DNA of 64,000 bases, taken from assembly GCA_017541665.1 (NCBI GenBank), contig JAFXYP010000002.1:1-64000 (forward strand). Reading direction: 5' to 3'. The notes beneath the pieces were generated by a model that saw nothing but the letters and a program-made list of their open reading frames with translations, had not been told where the DNA came from and did not search any database. Both the position numbers and the translations under genes were made by a program. This DNA comes from Lentisphaeria bacterium. GTDB lineage: Bacteria; Verrucomicrobiota; Lentisphaeria; Victivallales; UBA1829. Positions within the stretch are counted from its first letter, which is position 1, and each line of letters starts with the position of its first letter. Below, in pieces: positions 1 through 7,036 of this stretch.

Positions 1-587
1 GCAGGAGATTTTCTGTCGCTTCCGGTCAGGGCAAAAACAATGTGGTTTTGAATCATGCTGAAAGCCTGGTCGGTCAGGAAATCCATGACCTGAGCATTAA
101 TCACACCCTCGGCGATGTTAATGCAGAGCACGGCGGCATCGATCATGGACAGATACGAAAAAGTCTGCTGAGCTTCTTTCCCGACTGCCGTATGAAAACC
201 GGGTGTGTCAATGAAGATTGACCCCATGGGGAGGACTTTGCACGGAGCAATAAGCATTCCGGCGACATCTTCCTTCTCTCCGCTGACGATTTCGGAGAAC
301 TCGCCGAATGAAACACTTGATCTAATGCCGTCTGTTTCTTTGAAGTATTCAGTTTCCGTAATCCCTTCCGTTGGTTCAATCAGGCAGATTGCTTTTGTCG
401 TTGGCAAAATATCGGTCGGCAGATGCGTCCCGAGGATTGAATTGATCAGGCTTGATTTGCCCGCACTGAATTCCCCCAGGAACGCAATTTTGATACTGGC
501 TGTATTGCGGATTTTCTCAATCGTGTCGGAAAGGGAATTGATCTCGTATTTCCGGGCGATCTGTTCGACTTGTTCAAGCGCATTCAT
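1..587 (-). CDS. Dynamin-like / small GTPase, partial (C-terminus off the window)
   Basis: The leftward frame stays open from the ATG at 587 to the window edge (about 195 codons). It has a clear GTPase core: P-loop GEFSAGKSS at residues 38-46, a PTTKAI switch-I-like threonine near 62-67, and the G3 motif DTPGF at 127-131. The order and spacing fit the dynamin-like GTPase superfamily used by bacterial membrane-remodelling and stress proteins. The missing part should hold the stalk and any membrane-binding paddle. The start overlaps the upstream gene's stop by 4 bp (ATGA), so the two are translationally coupled. The GTPase call is firm; the membrane role is inferred. Confidence 0.8.
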   Translation of the reverse strand, partial: MNALEQVEQIARKYEINSLSDTIEKIRNTASIKIAFLGEFSAGKSSLINSILGTHLPTDILPTTKAICLIEPTEGITETEYFKETDGIRSSVSFGEFSEIVSGEKEDVAGMLIAPCKVLPMGSIFIDTPGFHTAVGKEAQQTFSYLSMIDAAVLCINIAEGVINAQVMDFLTDQAFSMIQNHIVFALTGSDRKSP

Positions 588-1258
588 TCCCGTTGCTCCT
601 CTATTGCCTGAACGTAGTTATCGTACTCTTTCAGGAGTTTCTTTTCCTCTGGAGTGGGAGTTCCGCCGTCTGCATTAATAATGAGGATGATAAGCTTTCT
701 GAAGAGCGCATAATCAGGTTCGGCGAGGCGACTGATTTCCTCAAATGCCTCTTTCAGCGTCGGGGGAGTACTCTTGTATTTTTGAACCTTTTGAATTACC
801 GCGGCAGGTAGTTTTTCTGAATGAACGCCATGTATGAACTGTCCGAGCTCGCGCATTTCGTCCTTGGACATATTCCAGTCAATGCTTGATGCCGCAAAAC
901 CAACGGCAAAGAGAGCAATGGCGAGCTGTGCATTCTGTTCAATATCCTGTTCTGCATTGTCTTTTATAGCTATTTTGAATTCCGTTTGAGCTTGTTTGAT
1001 TTGGTTCTTGACCGTCTGCTTCCTTTCCTCGTCCTGTGCAAGAACCTTCTCGCGTTTTTCCTGAATTTTGATGATTTCCGTAACCGATTCATTGTGTTCG
1101 GATGCTATCTGACTTTTTTTCTTCTCATCATCTTCGGCTGTTTCCATCAGCACACTTGCTCCTTTGACCACGCCAATAGCCGCCGCGGCCCCAAGCGGTC
1201 CGCCGACAATAGCTCCGCCAACTCCTGCAACCACGTACTTAAGCCATTTTTTACCCAT
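584..1258 (-). CDS. Glycine-zipper / TerB-like protein coupled to the GTPase
   Basis: A 224-residue protein. Its first 40 residues form a small-residue glycine-zipper-like hydrophobic segment (AGVGGAIVGGPLGAAAAIG). A charged, probably coiled-coil region follows at about 45-105, then a helical C-terminal half with a TerB-like acidic pattern (NADGGTPTPEEKKLL near the end). The ATG is preceded by an AGAGGAT ribosome-binding site. It overlaps the GTPase start, so the two products probably act together, perhaps with this protein inserting in or touching the membrane. No enzyme motif is visible and the function is unknown. Confidence 0.65.
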   Translation of the reverse strand: MGKKWLKYVVAGVGGAIVGGPLGAAAAIGVVKGASVLMETAEDDEKKKSQIASEHNESVTEIIKIQEKREKVLAQDEERKQTVKNQIKQAQTEFKIAIKDNAEQDIEQNAQLAIALFAVGFAASSIDWNMSKDEMRELGQFIHGVHSEKLPAAVIQKVQKYKSTPPTLKEAFEEISRLAEPDYALFRKLIILIINADGGTPTPEEKKLLKEYDNYVQAIEEQRE

Positions 1259-1359
1259 AACAGAATCCTCTTACGGAATTTTCCGCTGTGTTTATGTTTT
1301 TGAATGAAACTGAAAAAAAGAAATGCATACTGTTTTTCAGTAGAAAGATCTATTTTCGA

Positions 1360-1530
1360 TTAGCGTTCCTTTACCGATTCCACCACAATCTCGCGTCCAG
1401 GGTGTCTTGATTGAAGCATGCGCTCAATGGAAGCATTTGTCGCGCTCGGAAGGACATCAAGCACAACAGTGTTTCCACCGACTCTCTGTCCCTTGTCATT
1501 GTAGACGCCATAGTGAACTTCAACTTTCAT
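1360..1530 (-). CDS. Small hypothetical protein (56 aa)
   Basis: A short leftward frame encodes a 56-residue protein starting MKVEVHYGVYNDKGQ and ending IVVESVKER. The ATG at 1530 follows an AAGGAGAG ribosome-binding site, and composition and spacing look genuine. The pattern suggests a compact beta-alpha-beta fold, with an amphipathic helix around NASIERMLQSRHPG. It lies 101 bp upstream of the TerB-like gene on the same strand and probably belongs to the same transcription unit as the GTPase. I do not recognise the family. Confidence 0.6.
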   Translation of the reverse strand: MKVEVHYGVYNDKGQRVGGNTVVLDVLPSATNASIERMLQSRHPGREIVVESVKER

Positions 1531-1583
1531 TTCGTTTCTCTCCTTGCGGGTGATCCGCTATTATTTGTTTTTTGAGTAGGCAC

Positions 1584-1608
1584 AAAAACTGCTGAACAAA
1601 TACAGCAG
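1584..1608 (-). terminator. Intrinsic terminator or attenuator, leftward
   Basis: On the minus strand a 6-bp stem (CTGCTG/CAGCAG) with an 8-nt loop is followed by five T. It lies only about 55 bp upstream of the 56-residue gene. It therefore either ends a short leftward transcript from the gene-free stretch or attenuates the GTPase operon. Confidence 0.5.
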
Positions 1609-2129
1609 GATTTAGGCGATTTCTGTGGAGGCACACCCGACCAGCCGGATAAACGATTATCCGGTTGAAGGACGATAATGACTGTAGGAAACAATCGAAC
1701 AGGAGCATGGGCGGCCTCGGTGTGGAGTTAACAATCCTGCGCACGAGGCGGCGACCAGTTCAAATGGCGGTGTTGGTCAAGTTCAAAAACCTGATGTCTG
1801 ACCACAAAAAAAGCCGGACGATTCCCCATGCGTGGCGATGAAGGTCCGACCAAGAACCTGTTCCTGAAACGACAGAGAAACGCCCAGCAAGATACAAAGA
1901 CACTATGGTCCCTTGCTGGTTTATTTCTTTTCAGGAACAAAAGGTTTGGCGTAAACTTGGTCGGTTTTCATCGCCTTTTGCTAAAATAACCGATGTAAAG
2001 AACTCGGAAACGAAATCCGATACCCTCGGAAATCCTTTTCCAAACGGTAATATAACCCCATTTCGTCAAAAATCAAGCATAATTCTTTACTTTCTAATAA
2101 GTTTTTTTGAAGAAAAATGTAAATCGGCC
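1609..2129. other. Gene-free stretch with palindromes, between the GTPase operon and the Abi gene
   Basis: About 520 bp with no convincing gene on either strand. It holds a CCGGATAA/TTATCCGG hairpin near 1640-1665 and the long imperfect palindrome at 1834-1975. It is AT-richer than the window average. The stretch could carry promoters for the leftward operon, but I found no convincing -35/-10 pair. Confidence 0.5.
1834..1975. repeat. 142-bp imperfect palindrome (long stem-loop)
   Basis: Nested complementary segments run outside-in: GGCGATGAA (1834-1842) with TTCATCGCC (1967-1975); CCGACCAAG (1846-1854) with CTTGGTCGG (1956-1964); TTCCTGAAA (1861-1869) with TTTCAGGAA (1929-1937); CCAGCAAG (1884-1891) with CTTGCTGG (1912-1919). 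All share one centre near 1902, so the sequence folds into a single long hairpin. No gene lies inside. It could be a MITE-like remnant or a structured RNA. Confidence 0.7.
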
Positions 2130-2157
2130 TTGACTTTTGCTTTGGACGCGATATAGT
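2130..2157 (+). promoter_or_regulatory. Sigma70-type promoter for the short RNA ahead of the Abi gene
   Basis: TTGACT (2130-2135), a 16-bp spacer and TATAGT (2152-2157) predict a start near 2164. That start lies immediately before a compact hairpin with a terminal T run, so the promoter appears to serve a small RNA, with any read-through reaching the Abi_2 gene. Confidence 0.7.
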
Positions 2158-2163
2158 AAAGAT

Positions 2164-2220
2164 AGCATACCCCTGCAAGCCTCTCGGTTCGCCGATGCTC
2201 AACGTGCGGGGGGTTTTTTT
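2164..2220 (+). ncRNA. Putative short structured RNA upstream of the Abi_2 gene
   Basis: From the predicted start at 2164 the transcript is about 57 nt. It contains an outer 8-bp stem, CCCCTGCA (2170-2177) with TGCGGGGG (2205-2212, one G-U pair), an inner TCGG-TTCG-CCGA hairpin, and a T7 run at 2214-2220. AGCAT at 2164-2168 could alternatively pair with ATGCT at 2195-2199. The unit is complete (promoter, folded body, intrinsic terminator) and sits against an AbiF-type gene, the position where I recall a structured RNA being described for AbiF genes. Identity with that motif is inferred. Confidence 0.6.
2170..2220 (+). terminator. Intrinsic terminator inside the Abi_2 leader
   Basis: A GC-rich 8-bp stem is followed by seven T (2214-2220). 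It lies between the promoter and the Abi_2 start at 2237, so most transcripts should end here and the toxin-like gene would depend on read-through. Confidence 0.65.
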
Positions 2221-2236
2221 ATACGGATTCTCCCAA

Positions 2237-3142
2237 ATGAGCTTACCAACATACCCCCAAAACGCACTTGACATCCCATCTCAGCTGTTCTTGCTGGAAA
2301 CCCGTGGCGTCGTCATCGAAGACATGGCTTTTGCCCGCAGAGTTCTGGAAAACGTCAGCTTCTATCGCTTCAGAGCCTATTTGTTCCCGTTTCTTCGCAA
2401 GGACGGTTCCGGTAATTACGCTCCGGGAACCTCGTTCAATCAGTGTTGGCAGTATTACCGATTCGACCGCAGACTGAGGATTTGTGTCCTTGATGCAATC
2501 GAACGAATCGAGGTTTCGGTCAGGACGCAGATTGCAAACAACCTTTCATTGAAATACGGTCCTTTCGCTTACCGGGATCCGAGCATCTTCGCCGCCAGTC
2601 TGAACATGGCACGGTACAATGAGCTTCTCTCTTTTATCGCCACGGAAACAACCAAGAGCAAAGAGGAGTTCGTGGAATCGTTCCGCCGTACCTACGATAC
2701 CTCGAATGGGCTTCCTCTTTGGATGGTGGTTGAGGAGATGACGTTCGGAAACGTGCTGACGCTCTTCCGTCTGATGAAAAAACAGGACAAGCTGGCAATC
2801 GCGCAATCCCTTAACAGCAGCAAGACCGTCATCGAATCGTGGCTGACGAATTTGAACTACATTCGTAACATCTGCGCCCATCATGGTCGCCTTTGGAACC
2901 GGAAACTCGCTGTGAACCCACTGATCCCGTCCAAGGATGCGAAATGGCATGAGGCGAACTATCCTGTTAATGCTGACCGCATCTACTCCACATTGTGCAT
3001 CCTAAAAACATTGCTTGACGAGGTTGCACCGCAGTCGCAATGGAAGCAACGGTTCTATGCACTCCTCGCGGAATTTCCCTGCATTCACCGCGTTTCAATG
3101 GGCATCCCAGATGGCTTCGAGAACTCGGCCATCTGGAAATAA
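2237..3142 (+). CDS. Abi_2 / AbiD-AbiF family abortive-infection HEPN protein
   Basis: A 301-residue protein of the Abi_2 family, linked to phage abortive infection. The N-terminal part has the family pattern (LENVSFYRFRAYLFPF, then YRFDRRLR). The C-terminal HEPN-type motif R-x4-H is present as RNICAH (R210, H215), in the context RNICAHHGRLWNRKL, and is the probable RNase or RNA-binding site. An earlier in-frame ATG at 2195 falls inside the hairpin of the short upstream RNA, so I use 2237, which gives the usual family N-terminus; the ribosome-binding site is weak. With the RNA upstream it may form an RNA-controlled toxin-like module. Confidence 0.85.
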   Translation: MSLPTYPQNALDIPSQLFLLETRGVVIEDMAFARRVLENVSFYRFRAYLFPFLRKDGSGNYAPGTSFNQCWQYYRFDRRLRICVLDAIERIEVSVRTQIANNLSLKYGPFAYRDPSIFAASLNMARYNELLSFIATETTKSKEEFVESFRRTYDTSNGLPLWMVVEEMTFGNVLTLFRLMKKQDKLAIAQSLNSSKTVIESWLTNLNYIRNICAHHGRLWNRKLAVNPLIPSKDAKWHEANYPVNADRIYSTLCILKTLLDEVAPQSQWKQRFYALLAEFPCIHRVSMGIPDGFENSAIWK

Positions 3143-4025
3143 CTGCCTGCCCCCCCCCCAGCTGTCAATCTTTTGGAGCGAAACAGTACGATTTGTAGTA
3201 TTGCAGACAAATCCTGCCCGAAAAAACACGATCAAGTCCTCCTCAAAATAAATCACGAGGGCAATCTCAGCAGCAGAAAAAAAGACGAATTCGGTCTTTC
3301 TGTATGGGCCCAAGCTGAACAAGGGGCTCAAGCTGAACAGGGGCTCAAGCTGAACAAGGGGCTCAAGCTGAACAAGGGGCTCAAGCTGAACAAGGGGCTC
3401 AAGCTGAACAGGGGGTTCAAGCTGAACAGGGGTCCCAAGCTGGAAGTACGTCTGTGTCCTTCGGTTCTTTAAATTATGCCAAGATTGCGACCAATATTAT
3501 TTATAATTGGCAAAAAATTCTTGCCATCCGAAAAAAAGCCTCACACCCTCTTATTCCATTTTGAAAAAACTACAAAGGGTAGCGTTCCAACCGTATTTGA
3601 CGCAGATAAATCGGTTTCAGCCCTTGAAATGAGGATTATCCGTGATATAGTATCTTGTCAGACGGTTATCAGGGCCTGTCGCGTTGACGGGTTCGCTGTC
3701 CGGCGACAGCACTTTGACACTTGGAAATCTGCCCCATTTTTGCCCCACGAAAAGGCGAAAATGCCCCAAAACAGCCCCATTTTTCATGATGTGCGCACAC
3801 GCAGAAAAACTGGCATAGTTTGTTTTGGATAAAAGGGTAACAACGATTTTTGAGCGTATTTTTCGATACGGAAGCAGTCACACTCTCTCCGCCATTTTTT
3901 ACCTTGAAGACAAAAGGGTTCCACAGTTCGGGATGCGGCGGAACATGCCGCGGTCATTTTTCCGGAATTACGCAGCGCGGGAGCATTGTCTATTCTGCCG
4001 GGACGGGTTTGTTTGCCGGACAGAC
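3143..4025. other. Gene-poor stretch between the Abi gene and the lar genes
   Basis: About 880 bp with no convincing gene. It contains a nine-C tract near 3152, the tandem repeat at 3306-3442, and a GCGGC/GCCGC hairpin near 3935-3960 that lacks a clear T tract. Open frames here (for example 3476-3832) have no ribosome-binding site or recognisable domain. The composition changes from AT-richer to GC-rich on entering larE, so the edge of the accessory patch is probably here. Confidence 0.5.
3306..3442 (+). repeat. Tandem repeat, 18-bp (sometimes 17-bp) unit, about seven copies
   Basis: The unit is GGGGCTCAAGCTGAACAA with small variants (AACAA or AACAG). At least one unit is 17 bp, so the reading frame changes within the array. 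It is therefore unlikely to be a protein repeat under selection. AGCT-centred symmetry inside each unit (CAAGCTG) gives short palindromes. Confidence 0.85.
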
Positions 4026-4868
4026 TTATTCTTCGGGCTGACCGGGATCGTTCTTCCCGGTGAGGAACGGCTCGTCCATGCTGCCGGACCGGAACCCTTC
4101 CAGATCGAGCGTAACATAGGGAAACCCCTCTTCGCGGAGCGCGAACGCGATCTCAAATCGTTTGGCGGCAACCAGTTCGAAGCCTTCTGCATTGGTTTCG
4201 ATGCGCGCGACGTCGCCGTGGAGACGCAGACGCACCACATTCAAGCCGAATTCCCGCAGACATGCCTCGCCGCGCTCCACGCGCCGGAGCGCCTCTTCCG
4301 TCAAGGACGTGCCGTAGGGGAAACGCGTTGCCAGGCAAGGCGAGGAGGGCTTCCCGGCGACGGTGACCAGGAGTTCGCGAGCGGCAGCGCGGATCTCGTC
4401 TTTCGTAAACCCGCAGAGCGCCAGCGGACTCAGCACGCCGAGCTCTTCCAGCGCCTTGCGTCCGGGGCGGTATGTCCGCGTGTCGTCGGCATTGGTGCCG
4501 TCAACAAGGTTTTTGATGCCGTGCGCCTCCGCGATGCGCTTCATTTCGGAGAAAAGCCCGCGTTTGCAGTGGTAGCAGCGGTCTTTCGGATTCTCCCGCA
4601 GGACGGGGTCGGACAGGACGTCGCGTTCGACGAGTTCCGCCGGGACGCCGAGTTCCGCCGCCAGCTTCATCGCGGACGCGGTTTCCTCGGACGTGTGGAA
4701 CGCCGTGGCGAAAACGACCGCGAGCAGGGGGAAGCGATTCCGGGCATAGATCTCGGAAAGGACGGTCAGGAGCAGGGCGCTGTCGACGCCGCCGGAAAAT
4801 GCCGCGCAGACGCCGTCCGCGCTCAGTTCATCCAGGATACGCCGGAGTTCATTCAGTTTGCTTTTCAT
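4026..4868 (-). CDS. larE: LarE, sulfur transferase for nickel-pincer nucleotide synthesis
   Basis: A 280-residue PP-loop ATP pyrophosphatase. The PP-loop is SGGVDS at residues 25-30. The sulfur-donating cysteine is C176 in PSSPCLATR. A CYHC pair (C96, C99) is also present; together with C176 it resembles the LarE subtype thought to bind a [4Fe-4S] cluster rather than sacrifice its cysteine sulfur. LarE activates and sulfurates the carboxylated nicotinate intermediate made by LarB. An upstream in-frame start (4895) exists, but 4868 has a GAGGG site and the usual N-terminus. It overlaps the end of larC by 20 bp. Confidence 0.9.
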   Translation of the reverse strand: MKSKLNELRRILDELSADGVCAAFSGGVDSALLLTVLSEIYARNRFPLLAVVFATAFHTSEETASAMKLAAELGVPAELVERDVLSDPVLRENPKDRCYHCKRGLFSEMKRIAEAHGIKNLVDGTNADDTRTYRPGRKALEELGVLSPLALCGFTKDEIRAAARELLVTVAGKPSSPCLATRFPYGTSLTEEALRRVERGEACLREFGLNVVRLRLHGDVARIETNAEGFELVAAKRFEIAFALREEGFPYVTLDLEGFRSGSMDEPFLTGKNDPGQPEE

Positions 4869-5568
4869 CGCTGGCCCTCGCGGTTTCCGCGGCATCGCGG
4901 AAGAGATCGGAGAACGGCGCCCCGGATGCGGCCGCCAGTGCTTTGATGCTCTCGTATTCGGGGTAGTAGAACGTCTGCCCGTCGAAGCTGCATTTCTTGA
5001 CCTTTGCGGGGCCGGCGGGAAGCGTCACGTCCATGACCGTGCGGGCGAGGCAGGTGCGCCCGGCGCGGATGCGGCGGATGCCGATGGAACTCGTTTCCGT
5101 AAAGATGATGCGTTCCAGCGCGGAGGCGTCGGATTCGCGGCAGATTACGCGCAGGAGCCATGCCGGACGGTTCTTTTTCATGAAGGCCGGGATGAAATGC
5201 ACGTCCAGCGCGCCTGCCGCGAGCAGGGATTCCATTGCCAGGCCGAGCGTTTCGCCCGTGGAGTCGTCGATATTGGTCTCCAGGATCAGGACTTCGGCGG
5301 CGGGTGCGTCTTCAGCGGCGGTTTCCTCGATCAGCATGGCGCGAAGGACGTTCGGCATGCCGAAGTCGCGTTTGCCCGCGCCGAGTCCGATCTTCCTGAT
5401 CGTGAAGGATTCCGGCAGGGCGGAGCGGGTACGTATTGCGGCGGCGATGGCGGCGCCGGTCGGCGTGACCATTTCGCCCTGCACGGGGAGGATGCGGAGG
5501 GGAAGCCCGGCGGCGGCGACGATGTTCGCCACGGTGGGACGGGGACGGGAAGCAGCCCGTGCTGACAC
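4849..5568 (-). CDS. larC: LarC, C-terminal part (LarC2), in a different frame from LarC1
   Basis: This frame carries the second half of the nickel-insertion protein LarC, from PTVANIVAAAGLP onward, including GEMVTPTGAAI, LGAGKRDFGMPNVLR and ETNIDDSTGE, all typical of the family. The open frame begins with a GTG at 5568 but has no ribosome-binding site there. The natural reading is that ribosomes enter it from the LarC1 frame by a -1 shift near 5533-5552. It ends 20 bp inside larE. In Lactobacillus plantarum larC is also expressed as two frames joined by ribosomal frameshifting. A sequencing or assembly error remains possible. Confidence 0.8.
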   Translation of the reverse strand: MSARAASRPRPTVANIVAAAGLPLRILPVQGEMVTPTGAAIAAAIRTRSALPESFTIRKIGLGAGKRDFGMPNVLRAMLIEETAAEDAPAAEVLILETNIDDSTGETLGLAMESLLAAGALDVHFIPAFMKKNRPAWLLRVICRESDASALERIIFTETSSIGIRRIRAGRTCLARTVMDVTLPAGPAKVKKCSFDGQTFYYPEYESIKALAAASGAPFSDLFRDAAETARASDEKQTE

Positions 5569-6161
5569 TCCACGAACCCGGTCCCCTCGTTCAGGCCGGT
5601 TACCGCGACGTCGTCGATCCCGAGGTCGTCCAGACAGACCGCGGCGGCGGCAATGTCGACGATGGAGTCGATCGCGCCGACTTCGTGGAAATGCACTTCC
5701 TCGACGGGCTTGCCGTGTGCCCTGGATTCCGCCTCGGCCACGATGCCGAATATCTTCCGCGCGAGATCACGGGCGCGGGGGGTCAGGTTGCCGCTGTTCA
5801 GGATGGCCGTGACGTCCGCCAGGTTGCGGTGCACATGCGGATGCTCGTGGTCATGGTGTTCGCGGCTGTGGTCAGGCTGATACCCGTGGGCTTCATGCGG
5901 ATGTTCGTGTCCGAGAGCTTCGTGTTCGTGATGATGCTCGTGTTCGTGATGATGCTCGTGTTCGAGTTCGACGTCGAAGGAACAGGCGTCGACTCCGTGC
6001 GAATTGGCGCGGGCGATCGCGACGGAATACCCCTCCACGTTCAGGCTCTCAAGGGCGGTTAGCAGTTTGACTTTAGAGGCGCCGAGGTCAAGCAGGGCGG
6101 CCACGGTCATGTCGCCGCTGATGCCGGTGGCGCATTCGAGGTAGAGAATGGTTTTGCTCAT
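5331..6161 (-). CDS. larC: LarC, N-terminal part (LarC1), nickel insertion protein
   Basis: It starts MSKTILYLECATGISGDM, the family signature. Residues about 68-112 form a striking His/Glu-rich stretch suited to nickel binding (HEHHHEHEHHHEHE). The conserved HFHEVGAIDSIVDI and GFVECQHGLLPVPVP follow. Homology stops at the PVPVP segment, after which this frame continues only as an unrelated tail to 5331, while LarC homology continues one frame back. LarC puts nickel into the pincer cofactor in a CTP-dependent step. The start overlaps the end of larB by 4 bp. Confidence 0.85.
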   Translation of the reverse strand: MSKTILYLECATGISGDMTVAALLDLGASKVKLLTALESLNVEGYSVAIARANSHGVDACSFDVELEHEHHHEHEHHHEHEALGHEHPHEAHGYQPDHSREHHDHEHPHVHRNLADVTAILNSGNLTPRARDLARKIFGIVAEAESRAHGKPVEEVHFHEVGAIDSIVDIAAAAVCLDDLGIDDVAVTGLNEGTGFVECQHGLLPVPVPPWRTSSPPPGFPSASSPCRAKWSRRPAPPSPPQYVPAPPCRNPSRSGRSDSARANATSACRTSFAPC

Positions 6162-6913
6162 GGACGGTTCCCCTGTGTGACGAGCGTATTGATCCGGGCG
6201 GCGAGATACCCTGCGCCGAACCCGTTGTCGATGTTCACGACGGACATGCCTTCCGCGCAGGAGTTTATCATGGTCAGGAGCGGGGCGATGCCGCCGAAGG
6301 ACGCGCCGTAGCCCACGGACGTCGGGACGGCGATGACCGGTACGGAGACAAGCCCGGCGATCACGCTTCCGAGCGCGCCCTCCATTCCCGCGACGGCGAC
6401 CACGGCGTTCGCGGTTCGGATTTCATCCAGACAGGCGAATAGGCGGTGGATGCCGGCGACCCCGACATCGAAGAACCGTTTCACGTTCGCGCCGAAAAAC
6501 TCGGCGGTTTTTGCCGCCTCTTCGGCGACCGGGAGGTCGGACGTGCCGGCGGTGCAGACCGCCACGCATCCGGTCCTGGGATTCGGCTTGCCGATGAAGT
6601 ACAGCAGGTGCGATACGGGGTCGTACTGGACGTCGGGCAGGGCCGCACGGACGTATTCGGCCTGTTCCGCACTGGCGCGCGTGCCAAGAGCGTTTCCGCC
6701 TGCGGAGATGAAGCGTTCGAAGATGATCCGGACCTGTTCGGCGGTCTTGCCGGCGCAGAACACCGTTTCGATGCCGCCGCGGCGGAGCTTCCTGTGGTGG
6801 TCGAGTTTGGCGAAGCCGATGTCCTCGAAAGGAAGGTTGTTCAGGCGTTCGAGCGCCTGTTCCCTGGTTATGGCTCCGTTTTGGAAATCATCCAGTATCC
6901 TGCCTGCATCCAT
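6158..6913 (-). CDS. larB: LarB, pyridinium biscarboxylic acid mononucleotide synthase
   Basis: A 251-residue protein related to the PurE/NCAIR mutase fold. LarB carboxylates nicotinic acid adenine dinucleotide and hydrolyses it, the first step to the nickel-pincer nucleotide. Visible family segments include CVAVCTAGTSDLPVAEEA, AGIHRL, VAVAGMEGALGSVIAGLV and PTSVGYGASFGGIAPLL. I chose the ATG at 6913 (MDAGRILDDF) over a TTG at 6970 because it gives the usual length, although its ribosome-binding site is weak. It is first in the leftward larB-larC-larE unit; no larA-type racemase gene is in the window. Confidence 0.9.
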   Translation of the reverse strand: MDAGRILDDFQNGAITREQALERLNNLPFEDIGFAKLDHHRKLRRGGIETVFCAGKTAEQVRIIFERFISAGGNALGTRASAEQAEYVRAALPDVQYDPVSHLLYFIGKPNPRTGCVAVCTAGTSDLPVAEEAAKTAEFFGANVKRFFDVGVAGIHRLFACLDEIRTANAVVAVAGMEGALGSVIAGLVSVPVIAVPTSVGYGASFGGIAPLLTMINSCAEGMSVVNIDNGFGAGYLAARINTLVTQGNRP

Positions 6914-7036
6914 GGTGAAAGAACCCGTTTCGTTTCTGGTGGTGCTTTGTCGGAACGTGCAGTCCGTCAAGACGATGCAGGCGGAGCGATTGCCGATTTC
7001 GCAGTGCGCTCCGCCCCGGTATGAAGCCGGACGGGA

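Noticed and set aside
1834-1975. Retron msr-msd RNA for the long palindrome
   Set aside because: No reverse transcriptase gene lies nearby and the typical flanking inverted repeats are not apparent.
3476-3832. Possible rightward gene of 118 codons
   Set aside because: No ribosome-binding site, no recognised domain, atypical composition; it sits in the spacer with other non-coding features.
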